Shown here piece after piece: positions 52,295 through 60,673 of a DNA stretch of 64,000 nt. The notes beneath the pieces are model-generated. The model did not search any database. It saw nothing but the letters and a program-made list of their open reading frames with translations, and was not told the origin of the DNA. Numbering within the stretch: the stretch's first letter is position 1; each line of letters opens with the position of its first letter. This DNA comes from Niallia circulans (lineage in GTDB: Bacteria; Bacillota; Bacilli; Bacillales; Cytobacillaceae), in the NCBI RefSeq assembly GCF_003726095.1, contig NZ_CP026031.1, positions 4,218,001 to 4,282,000 of the forward strand. Direction: 5' to 3'. The translations under genes and the position numbers were made by a program.

Positions 52295-52834
52295 CTATCT
52301 AGATTCGTTTATTTCCGATAAATCTCTATAAAACTGTAGTTTTTCTACATGTGTGATTAAATAGTTGGCGAGTATTCCTATTGCTATTCCTGATAGGATA
52401 CCGATAAAAGATAGAATAGGTAAATATAAGAATACAGTCCATGTTTGCGCAACAAAGCTTGCAATGGCTAATTGACCAATATTATGAAAAATGGCTCCAG
52501 TTGTACTAACACCAATTAAGCTAATTCGTTTTGTTCCAAGTTGCTTTACACCCCACATGCCGATAAAGCTTAAAAGGGCTCCACTGGCACTATACATAAA
52601 AGTAGAAAGTGTCCCTCCTAATAAGGTGGCGAGACAGAGCCGAATTGCGACCACTTTAAAGGCATCTTTTGTGGGAAGTGTATATAAGGCTAAGCAGGTG
52701 ATAATATTTGCTAATCCAAGCTTCGCTCCTGGAGCAAATGCAAAGGGAAATGGGATAGCCCGTTCTAATAAGCTGATAATTACCGCTTGGGAAGCAAGCA
52801 GTGCTATATATACAAGGCGTTGATTTTTTGTCAT
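52295..52834 (-). CDS. eetB: Gx transporter family membrane protein (EetB-like)
   Basis: A protein of about 179 residues with five to six membrane helices (LLASQAVIISLLERAIPFPF; LGLANIITCLALYTLP; FHNIGQLAIASFVAQTW). FAPGAKLGLANI is the signature of the Gx_transp family, once labelled heptaprenyl diphosphate synthase component I. In Listeria the EetB protein of this family is needed for extracellular electron transfer. ATG 52834 has GGAAG upstream. It shares an operon with the prenyl synthase. Its NusG-II-domain partner EetA is not seen next to it. Confidence 0.8.
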   Translation of the reverse strand: MTKNQRLVYIALLASQAVIISLLERAIPFPFAFAPGAKLGLANIITCLALYTLPTKDAFKVVAIRLCLATLLGGTLSTFMYSASGALLSFIGMWGVKQLGTKRISLIGVSTTGAIFHNIGQLAIASFVAQTWTVFLYLPILSFIGILSGIAIGILANYLITHVEKLQFYRDLSEINESR

Positions 52835-53157
52835 CTTCTCAACTTCCATTCTTGCGATTTAATTATTACCATAAGTAAGTTGGTTGTAGGTTAAATAAAT
52901 ACTGATTCCTATTAATCAGTATAGGGCAAAAAAGAATGAAGTATGGTAGATTCTTTATTCTATAACTAATCTTATTGTTAAATAGATTGATTGGAACAAG
53001 CATCCTAAAGTGGAAGACAATCTATTGATTTAAAAGTTTAAGGTTTAAGAAAAGATCAAAGAATATAAATCCACTAGCTTCTTTTTTCTCCTTTACTGAT
53101 TCAAAAGCTGCTAGAAACAGGGGGCTTTAATTCCCTATGTTTCTAGCAAACCTTTTA
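52835..53157. other. Intergenic region between eetB-like gene and ndh2
   Basis: No gene. A perfect palindrome ATACTGATT (52899-52907)/AATCAGTAT (52914-52922) lies 65 bases upstream of the eetB-like start and may be an operator. The terminator of ndh2 is at 53109-53148. Confidence 0.45.
53109..53148 (-). terminator. Terminator of ndh2
   Basis: TGCTAGAAACA (53109-53119) and TGTTTCTAGCA (53138-53148) are perfect 11-bp arms extended by GGG/CCC. On the minus strand GCTTTTG follows. Confidence 0.7.
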
Positions 53158-55029
53158 TTATTTATAGTCTTTATAGATCGCTCGTTCTTTACCATACCAC
53201 CAGTCGCCCAATTTTCTTTGAAGGAAAGGAACAACCCAATAATCTAATCCAAATGTACGACCAGACCCATTCATTAAAGCAATAGAAGCTGGCAATGCCC
53301 AAACTTTATCCCAGCCAAGCATTGCAGTAAGTGTAAACATTACTAGGAATCCAGCACTTGCAGCATTTGCTAACCATGTGAATAAACCGGCAAGAATGGC
53401 TAATCCAATTGCTAACTCAATAAATATCATCATTTTTTGCATAAATAGTGCGACTTCTGGAGTTGGAAGCATAATTTTCATAATCCACTCAAACCAGAAT
53501 GGCATTTTATTTAATATCGGGGTTGCAAAGTCAGTAGAAGTAGCAGCTTCACTTGCCCCACTTGTAGCAGTTTGCAGCCACTCAAAAGGCATTTTGACAC
53601 TTGTAGCAGTTAACCATGAATCGTCTCCAAGACCATTAAATAAGTTTGGAACCTTTGACCAGCTGGAAATAGAATCTTTCCATGTCGATTCTCCCCAAAG
53701 CTTCGCACATGCTTCTACAATCCAGAAACCTGCGACAAATACACGTAAAGGTAAGCTCCAAAGAACATTGCCATAGCGGGTTAAGAAATCACGGAAAATA
53801 TTACGTTTATCTTTTGTGTGGAAAAATTCATGCATCACATATTGGTACATATAATAGCCGCTTCTAATACCAAAGAAATAATATAGATTAACCATATGCT
53901 TCATGAAATTTGCAAACCAGCCGCTTAAATGCATGCCGCTTAAATTTGCAACACCGTATCTTGCTCCGATAGAAACCATAACCCCATGGTATTTACCTTC
54001 ATATTTTTCCTTTTCACCGTCACTGATTTCTGCAATAATATTCTTTGCTGCAGTCATAGCAGTTTGTTCGGCCGCTTCTACAATTTGTGGAGTTGGTTTT
54101 CCAGGCTCTTCTTCAAAATAGGCTAAGTCACCGACTACATAGACATCTTTGTAGTCTTCAGATTCCATATGAGCATTAACTTTTAAGCGGCCTGCTCTTC
54201 CAGCTGACATGCCGTAATCTTTTGTATCCGAATTAGCGCGAACTCCTGCTGTCCAAATAAGAGTGTAAGTTGGAAGCTCTTCGCCTGATTTTAATACGAT
54301 AGCGTCTTCTTTTACTTCGACGATTGGGGAGCTTTTTAAGATTTTAACTCCCTTTTTTACCATATAGCTTTCTGCTTTATCGGCATCTCTGCGTTCTAGC
54401 ATATTTAATATAGTAGGAGCAGCTTCAACCACATATAAAGTAATATCCTCTGCATCTAGCTTATTGTCTTTTGCTAATCGTTCTTTCCATTCAATCAGTT
54501 CCCCAACCATTTCGATTCCTGTGAAGCCTGAACCACATACAGTAAAGGTAAGCATTGCCTTTCTTGTTGCTTCATCATGAACATGAGCAGCTTTACGAAC
54601 AATTTTTTCAATATGTTCTCTTAGTTTAACAGCATCTTCCCAAGACCAAAGGGTAAAGCCATTTTCTTGTACTCCGGGCGTACCAAAGTCATTTGGTTCG
54701 CCGCCCATTCCTAGGATGAGATAATCGAAGGCAAATTGGCCGTGTTCAGTTGTAACTACTTTACTTTGATAATCAACATGTTTCACATTGTCTGTAACCA
54801 AATTAACCTTTGTACGATTAAATAAACGACGTAAATCAAATTGAATAGCATCCGGTTCTACTCTATGCGCAGCAACCTCATGTAATTCAGTCATCATTGT
54901 ATGATAGGAATGTCTATCTATAAGTGTAATGGAAACCGAATCATCTTTTTTATACTTTTTAGCAAGCTTTTTTGCGGCATGAACCCCCGCATAACCTGCT
55001 CCGATTATGACAATATTTTTCTTGTCCAT
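53158..55029 (-). CDS. ndh2: Type II NADH dehydrogenase with membrane C-terminal domain (FLEET Ndh2)
   Basis: A 623-residue two-part protein. Residues 1 to about 400 are a flavoprotein NADH:quinone oxidoreductase with two Rossmann motifs (IVIIGAGYAGVHAAKKL and TVCGSGFTGIEMVGEL) and VYVVGDLAYF near the FAD site. The C-terminal 220 residues add about four to five membrane helices (MIFIELAIGLAILAGLF; AGFLVMFTLTAMLG), resembling DoxX proteins. This fused layout is that of Listeria Ndh2, which feeds electrons to extracellular acceptors; ordinary NDH-2 is about 400 residues. It would oxidise NADH and reduce a membrane quinone. A Rex-like site lies 37-54 bases upstream. Confidence 0.92.
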   Translation of the reverse strand: MDKKNIVIIGAGYAGVHAAKKLAKKYKKDDSVSITLIDRHSYHTMMTELHEVAAHRVEPDAIQFDLRRLFNRTKVNLVTDNVKHVDYQSKVVTTEHGQFAFDYLILGMGGEPNDFGTPGVQENGFTLWSWEDAVKLREHIEKIVRKAAHVHDEATRKAMLTFTVCGSGFTGIEMVGELIEWKERLAKDNKLDAEDITLYVVEAAPTILNMLERRDADKAESYMVKKGVKILKSSPIVEVKEDAIVLKSGEELPTYTLIWTAGVRANSDTKDYGMSAGRAGRLKVNAHMESEDYKDVYVVGDLAYFEEEPGKPTPQIVEAAEQTAMTAAKNIIAEISDGEKEKYEGKYHGVMVSIGARYGVANLSGMHLSGWFANFMKHMVNLYYFFGIRSGYYMYQYVMHEFFHTKDKRNIFRDFLTRYGNVLWSLPLRVFVAGFWIVEACAKLWGESTWKDSISSWSKVPNLFNGLGDDSWLTATSVKMPFEWLQTATSGASEAATSTDFATPILNKMPFWFEWIMKIMLPTPEVALFMQKMMIFIELAIGLAILAGLFTWLANAASAGFLVMFTLTAMLGWDKVWALPASIALMNGSGRTFGLDYWVVPFLQRKLGDWWYGKERAIYKDYK

Positions 55030-55065
55030 TCTTCCTATTCACTCCCTTAATTGTTAAATGCTTAT

Positions 55066-55083
55066 TTGTGAAGTTTTGAACAA
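55066..55083. promoter_or_regulatory. Rex-like site upstream of ndh2
   Basis: TTGTGAAGTTTTGAACAA keeps the TTGT/ACAA ends of the Firmicute Rex site TTGTGAA-N4-TTCACAA, with an imperfect right half. Rex represses ndh in B. subtilis in response to NADH/NAD+. Confidence 0.4.
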
Positions 55084-55340
55084 TTTTAATATAACAATGT
55101 GGTTTTTATCTGTCTATGGACTTCATAGAATGTCTACAATTTAAAATTTTGATTGTTCACATTTTCGAAACATTTATAAATAGTGGATTTTTGTCATAAA
55201 TTCTCCATATTTAAAGGAGATGCTGATAAACACTATTAAGACAATGATTATTCCGTAAATCAGCTATTTTATAGGGTTTTGTCCACCAAAAAGTCGATAG
55301 ACAGTGGCAGAAAGCAATGATAAAATGACGGTGTTATAAA

Positions 55341-55356
55341 TGTGAATAAATTCACA
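55341..55356 (+). promoter_or_regulatory. Perfect CRP/FNR-type site upstream of the apbE operon
   Basis: TGTGAATAAATTCACA fits TGTGA-N6-TCACA exactly, the FNR box of Bacillus. It is centred about 44 bases before a transcription start predicted from TGTATT at 55381-55386, near the classic -41.5 activator position. Confidence 0.65.
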
Positions 55357-55439
55357 TGGTCAAGAATCTAAACACTTGTTTGTATTTAGAGACATGATAA
55401 AACAATTGAAATGTGATATTCATAGAAGGGATGATTTTA

Positions 55440-56489
55440 ATGAATAAATTCAAATTCGCTATGATTCTTTTTCTTTCCCTCCTTTTATTAATAGGATGTG
55501 GAAAACAAAAGGAATCGGACGAAATGGTAAATAGTAATCCGTATAAAAGAACGGAATTTTTAATGGGGACAGTTGTCACGATTAAAATCTATGATAAAGA
55601 CAAGGAAGCTGTATTGGATAAAGCATTTGATCGAATAGAGTTATTGGCAAGTCAAATCACAGTAAATGAAGATGGGTCGATTGTTGATGAAATAAATGAA
55701 AATGCTGGTCGGAATCCAGTCCAGGTCCCAGAAGATATTTACCGTTTAGTGAAAGCTGGTAAAAAATATAGTGAGTACTCAGGAGGGGACTTTGATATAA
55801 CGATTGGACCATTAACTAATTTATGGCATATTGGATTCCCGGATGAGAAAAAGCCAACACAATCAGAAATTGATGCTGTTCTCCCATTGATCAACTATAA
55901 AAAGATAGAGTTAAATGAAGAAAAGCAAACGGTATTTTTGCCAGAACAAGGAATGATGCTGGATTTAGGGGGAATTGCTAAAGGGTTTATTACAGACGAA
56001 GTTATAAAAGTATTAAATGATAATAAGGTAGAATCTGCGATTGTTGATTTAGGAGGAAACATTTATGTAAAAGGAACAAATCCTTCTGGAAAGCCGTGGG
56101 AAGTAGGAGTTCAAGATCCATTTTCCGATAGAGGTGAAATGGTGGGGAAAATGGAGGAAACGAATACTTCGATCGTTACTTCTGGGATATACGAGCGGTA
56201 TTTAGAGGTGGATGGAGTAAAATACCATCATATTCTCAGCCCTAAAAATGGCTATTCTGTCAATAATGAAGTTGCGGGGATTACGATTGTTTCTGATAAA
56301 TCATTTGATGGAGACGGATATTCAACAACCATATTTATAAAAGGGATAGAAGAAGGGTTAAAGGCGGTAGAAAAAATGGAGGGAATAGAGGCCATCTTTG
56401 TAACCAAGGATAAAGAGGTTTATTTAACTTCCGGTCTAAAAGGTAAATTTACTTTAACAAATGAGAAATTTAAATTAGCAAATGAATAA
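55440..56489 (+). CDS. fmnB: FAD:protein FMN transferase lipoprotein (ApbE/FmnB)
   Basis: A 349-residue lipoprotein; the lipobox LIGCGK has its Cys at about residue 20. The ApbE domain has TEFLMGTVVTIKIYDKD, DFDITIGPLTNLWHIG, MLDLGGIAKGFITDEV and VDLGGNIYVKG. It attaches FMN covalently to a Thr of extracytoplasmic proteins using FAD and Mg2+. GAAGGG lies 9 bases before ATG 55440; an ATG at 55431 is possible. In Listeria FmnB flavinylates PplA. The local gene order (divergent ndh2, then ubiA-like) supports the FmnB role. No FMN-binding target protein is encoded in this window. Confidence 0.9.
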   Translation: MNKFKFAMILFLSLLLLIGCGKQKESDEMVNSNPYKRTEFLMGTVVTIKIYDKDKEAVLDKAFDRIELLASQITVNEDGSIVDEINENAGRNPVQVPEDIYRLVKAGKKYSEYSGGDFDITIGPLTNLWHIGFPDEKKPTQSEIDAVLPLINYKKIELNEEKQTVFLPEQGMMLDLGGIAKGFITDEVIKVLNDNKVESAIVDLGGNIYVKGTNPSGKPWEVGVQDPFSDRGEMVGKMEETNTSIVTSGIYERYLEVDGVKYHHILSPKNGYSVNNEVAGITIVSDKSFDGDGYSTTIFIKGIEEGLKAVEKMEGIEAIFVTKDKEVYLTSGLKGKFTLTNEKFKLANE

Positions 56490-56512
56490 AGAGAAGAGGG
56501 AGGTCATTTGGA

Positions 56513-57454
56513 ATGTCGATTCGTTCATTTTTAAAGTTAGTAGAAATACAAACAAAAATAGCTAGTATCTTCCCATTTTTTATTGGCATATTATTCGTAT
56601 TATATCGGTATGAGGCACTTCATTGGAAAAATACACTAATATTCTTTGCCTCTATGTTGATCTTTGATTTAACAACAACGGCGATTAATAATTATATGGA
56701 TTATCGAAAGGCAAATAGTGATGAATATAGGAAGGAAAAAAACGTAATAGGACAAGAGGGGATAAAGGAAAGCACCGTTATCGCAACCATATTCACCCTT
56801 TTTTTTACAGCAACGGGGCTAGGTATTTGGCTTACTGCTGAAACAGGATTATTGGTGCTTTTGATTGGATTTATCTGCTTTTGCATTGGCATCCTCTATA
56901 CCTTTGGACCAATTCCTTTATCAAGAATGCCTTTAGGAGAAGTTTTTTCCGGTGTAACAATGGGATTTGGGATCGTTTTTCTTACGGTCTATGTCAATGC
57001 GTTTGATTATGGGATTGCTTCCTTAGTATGGGAACAAGACGTGATTTTGCTGCAAGTAAACATAATAAAAATAATCGAAATAATCATTGTATCTTTACCT
57101 TGTATGTTTACGATCGCGAATCTTATGCTGGCAAACAATATTTGTGATGTAGAAGACGATATAAAAAATCATCGTTTCACTTTACCATTTTATTTAGGAA
57201 AGAAATACTCCCTATGGCTGTATAATGGCCTTTATGCGGGATCCTTTATGGCTATATTAATCTCTGTGTTTTTTCACTTACTACCAGTTATTGCGTTAAT
57301 TAGCTTAATTGCTATTTTACCAGTTTATAAGCATATTCGGATTTTTAACCAAATCCAAGTTAAATCTAAAACATTTAGTTTAGCAGTGAAAAATCTAATT
57401 ATTGTGAATGGATGTCTAGTATTATCTTTAGCTATGTTTTTTATTATTAGTTAA
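56513..57454 (+). CDS. dmkA: UbiA-family prenyltransferase (DmkA/MenA-like)
   Basis: A 313-residue membrane protein of about nine helices. The first Asp-rich loop reads NYMDYRKANSDEYRKE and the second ICDVEDDIKNHR, which bind prenyl diphosphate. It resembles MenA, which prenylates 1,4-dihydroxy-2-naphthoate to demethylmenaquinone. In Listeria DmkA is a second MenA dedicated to extracellular electron transfer. It lies 23 bases after fmnB in the same operon. A housekeeping menA elsewhere is expected but cannot be checked here. Confidence 0.85.
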   Translation: MSIRSFLKLVEIQTKIASIFPFFIGILFVLYRYEALHWKNTLIFFASMLIFDLTTTAINNYMDYRKANSDEYRKEKNVIGQEGIKESTVIATIFTLFFTATGLGIWLTAETGLLVLLIGFICFCIGILYTFGPIPLSRMPLGEVFSGVTMGFGIVFLTVYVNAFDYGIASLVWEQDVILLQVNIIKIIEIIIVSLPCMFTIANLMLANNICDVEDDIKNHRFTLPFYLGKKYSLWLYNGLYAGSFMAILISVFFHLLPVIALISLIAILPVYKHIRIFNQIQVKSKTFSLAVKNLIIVNGCLVLSLAMFFIIS

Positions 57455-57504
57455 ATAAATATATTGTTAGCGTTCTAAGCTTTTCTATGGAGGGGGTATT
57501 CGTT

Positions 57505-58308
57505 TTGCAAACCGTTTTGGAAGTGGAGGAATTAAGCTTTCGGTATGATAAAAAGCGTGATAAGAGTCATGTGGAAAATATTTCCTTTCTATTAAGTGAG
57601 GGGGAATGGACAGCGCTAATTGGTCATAATGGAAGTGGGAAATCCACCTTAGCTCATTTACTTGTTGGCTTGCTTCAACCCGATGAAGGGAAAATTAAGA
57701 TAAATGGAGTTAGTCAAAAGAAAGGGCAAGGTGCTCAGGGGATTGGCATTGTTTTTCAAAATCCAGAAAATCAATTCATTGGAACAACTGTAGAAGATGA
57801 TGTGGCTTTCGGGCTGGAAAATATAAATATGTCTTATGAAGAAATGCATGAAAGAGTGGATCAAGCACTAACAGATGTAGATATGCTCGGCTTTCGCATG
57901 GTGGATCCTTCTCAATTATCAGGTGGACAAAAACAAAGGGTCGCAATTGCAGGAATGCTGGCATTAGAGCCCAAGGTACTTATATTGGATGAGGCCTTTG
58001 TTATGTTAGATCCAAGAAGTCGCAAGGAATTAATGGCAATTATACGCAAATTAAAAAATAAGGGAATGACAATCCTATCCATTACGCATGACATGGAAGA
58101 AGCTGCACAGGCTGATAGAGTAATGGTCATGGAACAAGGGAGAATAACAAAAATTGAAAGTCCCTCTCAGTTGTTTTATACAGATTCTACCTTAGAAAAA
58201 CCATTTTCAGAGAAACTCAGAGAATCTTTGAAAAATAGAGGGAGTAAGGTTCCAGATAAATATATGACAGAAGAAGAAATGGTGCGATGGATATGCAAAT
58301 CGAATTAA
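57505..58308 (+). CDS. ecfA1: ECF transporter ATPase EcfA1
   Basis: A 267-residue ABC ATPase: Walker A GHNGSGKST, the ECF-type Q loop GIVFQNPENQFI, signature LSGGQKQRVAIAG, Walker B VLILDEAFVML and His in SITHDMEEA. FQNPxNQ and the C-terminal helical extension mark the ECF class. GGAGGGGG at 57489-57496 supports TTG 57505; the ATG at 57487 overlaps that site. It pairs with the EcfA2 encoded next to drive vitamin uptake or, in EET loci, flavin traffic. Confidence 0.9.
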   Translation: MQTVLEVEELSFRYDKKRDKSHVENISFLLSEGEWTALIGHNGSGKSTLAHLLVGLLQPDEGKIKINGVSQKKGQGAQGIGIVFQNPENQFIGTTVEDDVAFGLENINMSYEEMHERVDQALTDVDMLGFRMVDPSQLSGGQKQRVAIAGMLALEPKVLILDEAFVMLDPRSRKELMAIIRKLKNKGMTILSITHDMEEAAQADRVMVMEQGRITKIESPSQLFYTDSTLEKPFSEKLRESLKNRGSKVPDKYMTEEEMVRWICKSN

Positions 58309-59150
58309 AAGATGTATCTGCTAATTATCAAATTGGACCGATCCGTAAACCCAATGTATTAAACTCCATCAATCTTACTATTGAATCAGGTACTTTTACA
58401 GCACTCATCGGAAGAACTGGTGCAGGAAAATCAAGTCTATTAAAGATATTGAACGGCTTACTTCTTCCAACAAAAGGAAGCGTTCGTATAGGAGAGACAA
58501 TGATAGAATCACCTATCCAAAAAGAGAATATCCGTAAGATTCGAAAGCAAGTGGGGATGGTGTTCCAATTTCCAGAGTCCCAATTATTTGCGGAAACAGT
58601 GGAAAAGGACATTTGTTTTGGTCCGCTTAACTTTGGCGTATCGTTGGAAGAAGCGCAAGAAAAGGCTGCACAGGTAATTGAGCTAGTGGGCTTAGAGCCG
58701 TCTATTTTATCAAAATCCCCCTTTGCTTTATCGGGAGGACAAAAAAGGCGAGTGGCGATTGCAGGAATATTAGCAATGGAGCCATCTGTACTTGTCTTAG
58801 ATGAACCTGGGGCGGGGTTGGATCCGCAGGGGAAAAAGGAAATAATGTCTCTTCTAGCTACTTGGCATAAACAAGCATCTTTAACAACTATTCTCGTTAC
58901 ACACGATATGGAGGATGTGGCTTTATTCGCAGACCAAGTTATTTTAATGGATCAAGGAAAAATTATCAAATCGGACAAAACAAAAATGATTTTTTCAGAT
59001 CCAGCTTTATTGGAAAGTTGGGGGCTGGAAATGCCACAGGCTCGGTATTATCAAATGAAAATTGAACAAGAAACAGGAATAAAATTACCAAGGGTTTGCT
59101 TAACGCTGGATGAATTAGCAGATGCTTTAGTTTCGGTGGGGTTAGTATGA
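58287..59150 (+). CDS. ecfA2: ECF transporter ATPase EcfA2
   Basis: A 287-residue ABC ATPase: Walker A GRTGAGKSS, Q loop MVFQFPESQLF, signature LSGGQKRRVAIAG, Walker B VLVLDEPGAGL and THDMEDV. FQFPExQLF identifies the EcfA' subunit. It overlaps ecfA1 by 22 bases and its stop overlaps the ecfT start, indicating stoichiometric translation. The start may be ATG 58287 or 58293. Confidence 0.9.
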   Translation: MDMQIELKDVSANYQIGPIRKPNVLNSINLTIESGTFTALIGRTGAGKSSLLKILNGLLLPTKGSVRIGETMIESPIQKENIRKIRKQVGMVFQFPESQLFAETVEKDICFGPLNFGVSLEEAQEKAAQVIELVGLEPSILSKSPFALSGGQKRRVAIAGILAMEPSVLVLDEPGAGLDPQGKKEIMSLLATWHKQASLTTILVTHDMEDVALFADQVILMDQGKIIKSDKTKMIFSDPALLESWGLEMPQARYYQMKIEQETGIKLPRVCLTLDELADALVSVGLV

Positions 59151-59941
59151 ATAAATTAATATTAGGAAGATACTTTCCGGGAGAATCCTGGCTCCATCAG
59201 TTGGATGCTCGGGCAAAAATGATTTCTGTCCTTTTACTTATAGCTATGCTATTTATAGCAGATAATTGGATGGCCTACTTATTTTTATGGATGATTACCC
59301 TTTTCATTATGCACTTATCACAAGTCCCTTTCCGTACCTATGTACGAGGAGTCAAACCAATGATATGGCTCATTCTATTTACTGTAATACTGCAGGTACT
59401 ATTTACTTCTGGCAGTAATGTATATATAGCATGGGGGCCAATTACTATTTCAGAGTATGGATTAATAAATGGAATCTTTATCTTTAGTCGTTTTGTTCTT
59501 ATTGTATTTTTATCTACTGTCTTAACATTAACTACAAAACCAATCGATTTGACAGATGGAATAAATAAAATGCTATCTCCATTGCGTTTTATTAAGGTAC
59601 CTGTAGATGATATTAGCATTATGTTATCTATTTCTTTGCGATTCATTCCCAATTTATTAGATGAAACACAAAAAGTGATGGATGCTCAAAAGGCAAGAGG
59701 GACGGAGTTTGGCCAAGGCTCGTTATTTCAGCAGATGAAAACTTTAGTCCCAATTTTTCTTCCTTTATTTGTGAGTTCTCTGAATAGAGCCGAGGACATG
59801 GCTAATATGATGGATGTTAAAGGATACCGTGCGGGAATAAAACGCTCGGCATTTCGGAGAGTATATTGGAAGAAACAAGATACATGGTGTTTATGTAGTG
59901 TATGTTTCATTGGAGTAATTACGGTTTTATTAAGCAGATAA
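59147..59941 (+). CDS. ecfT: ECF transporter transmembrane subunit EcfT
   Basis: A 264-residue membrane protein with about five helices. It starts ILGRYFPGESWLHQLDARAK, the typical EcfT opening, and carries the two coupling motifs as ARG in MDAQKARGTEFG and MMDVKGYRAG. It joins EcfA1/A2 to a substrate-binding S component. No S component (for example RibU) is encoded in the window. It is the last gene of the apbE operon. If the ECF module serves flavin transport, it would complete the EET set; use by many vitamins is the alternative. Confidence 0.9.
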   Translation: MNKLILGRYFPGESWLHQLDARAKMISVLLLIAMLFIADNWMAYLFLWMITLFIMHLSQVPFRTYVRGVKPMIWLILFTVILQVLFTSGSNVYIAWGPITISEYGLINGIFIFSRFVLIVFLSTVLTLTTKPIDLTDGINKMLSPLRFIKVPVDDISIMLSISLRFIPNLLDETQKVMDAQKARGTEFGQGSLFQQMKTLVPIFLPLFVSSLNRAEDMANMMDVKGYRAGIKRSAFRRVYWKKQDTWCLCSVCFIGVITVLLSR

Positions 59942-59958
59942 TAAATCAGGAAAAGAAA

Positions 59959-60480
59959 GTGGCTGGAACAAAATATAGACGAATAATCTCTAATTTAGTG
60001 GTGAAACCAATTCGTTCCATTGTGCTACAGACACTCTATGCGCCTAATGTACAAAAATTGATTTTATTCACGGAACGTCATAACTTTATATGGAGAATCT
60101 GCGGGCATTAATGAGCCGGGAAGCCAACGTTATCAATAGCTGCTCCTCTTCACTAGGCTATCATGCCCGCCTCTCCATATAAAGTTGGTTTTGGGGAAAT
60201 ATCCAAATTGTACATAGTTAAACTGCATTTCCAGACTCCTATGGGAGCTTCAATAAATTTATATGTTGGATGTAGCATGAGATGACTTCTGTTACCTTTT
60301 TTCTCTGCTCCTCTTCCTTTTGGGCACAGAGAACTTCTTTCTGTTAATTTCTTCCTTTTTGGTTATTTTCATATACCTTCCTTCTTAAAATAAATAAAAG
60401 CCCCGAACAATTATACTAATTTTTTAATGTAAATGTATAATTTGTTCGGGGTTATATTTGATTGAATACTTACGCTCCCC
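59959..60480. repeat. Modular palindromic repeat element, copy 2, with a different central hairpin
   Basis: The left module (about 59985-60036, gaataatctctaatttagtg and onwards) and right module (60382-60470, with hairpin 60401-60415/60436-60451) match copy 1 at 34.4 kb. The centre differs: arms 60082-60108 and 60163-60186 (aactttatatggaga...gcgggcat) form a hairpin of about 23 bp. No gene lies in this 730-base gap. Confidence 0.75.
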
Positions 60481-60673
60481 ACCTCTGTGTTCCCCGCTTC
60501 GTTTGATAAAAAGAGTAATCCAAATCAGCTTAGCATGCTCCATTTTATGTCAACATCAATCGGAAATTTACAATCCTTTACTATTCCTTAAAATAGATTC
60601 AATGATTTATTAACATTGGAACCCTATACTAAATCTGATAGCTCAGATAGATAAAACTTTGAGGTGAAAAAAC

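Larger units (their letters stand above)
55030..55439. other. Divergent control region between ndh2 and the apbE operon
   Basis: A 410-base gene-free region. It holds TTGTGAAGTTTTGAACAA (55066-55083, Rex-like) near ndh2 and TGTGAATAAATTCACA (55341-55356, CRP/FNR-like) upstream of apbE. TGTATT (55381-55386) is a possible -10 for the rightward operon. Confidence 0.6.

Noticed and set aside
59902..60111. 69-codon frame at the end of ecfT
   Set aside because: It overlaps ecfT and runs into the palindromic element; no ribosome site or homology.
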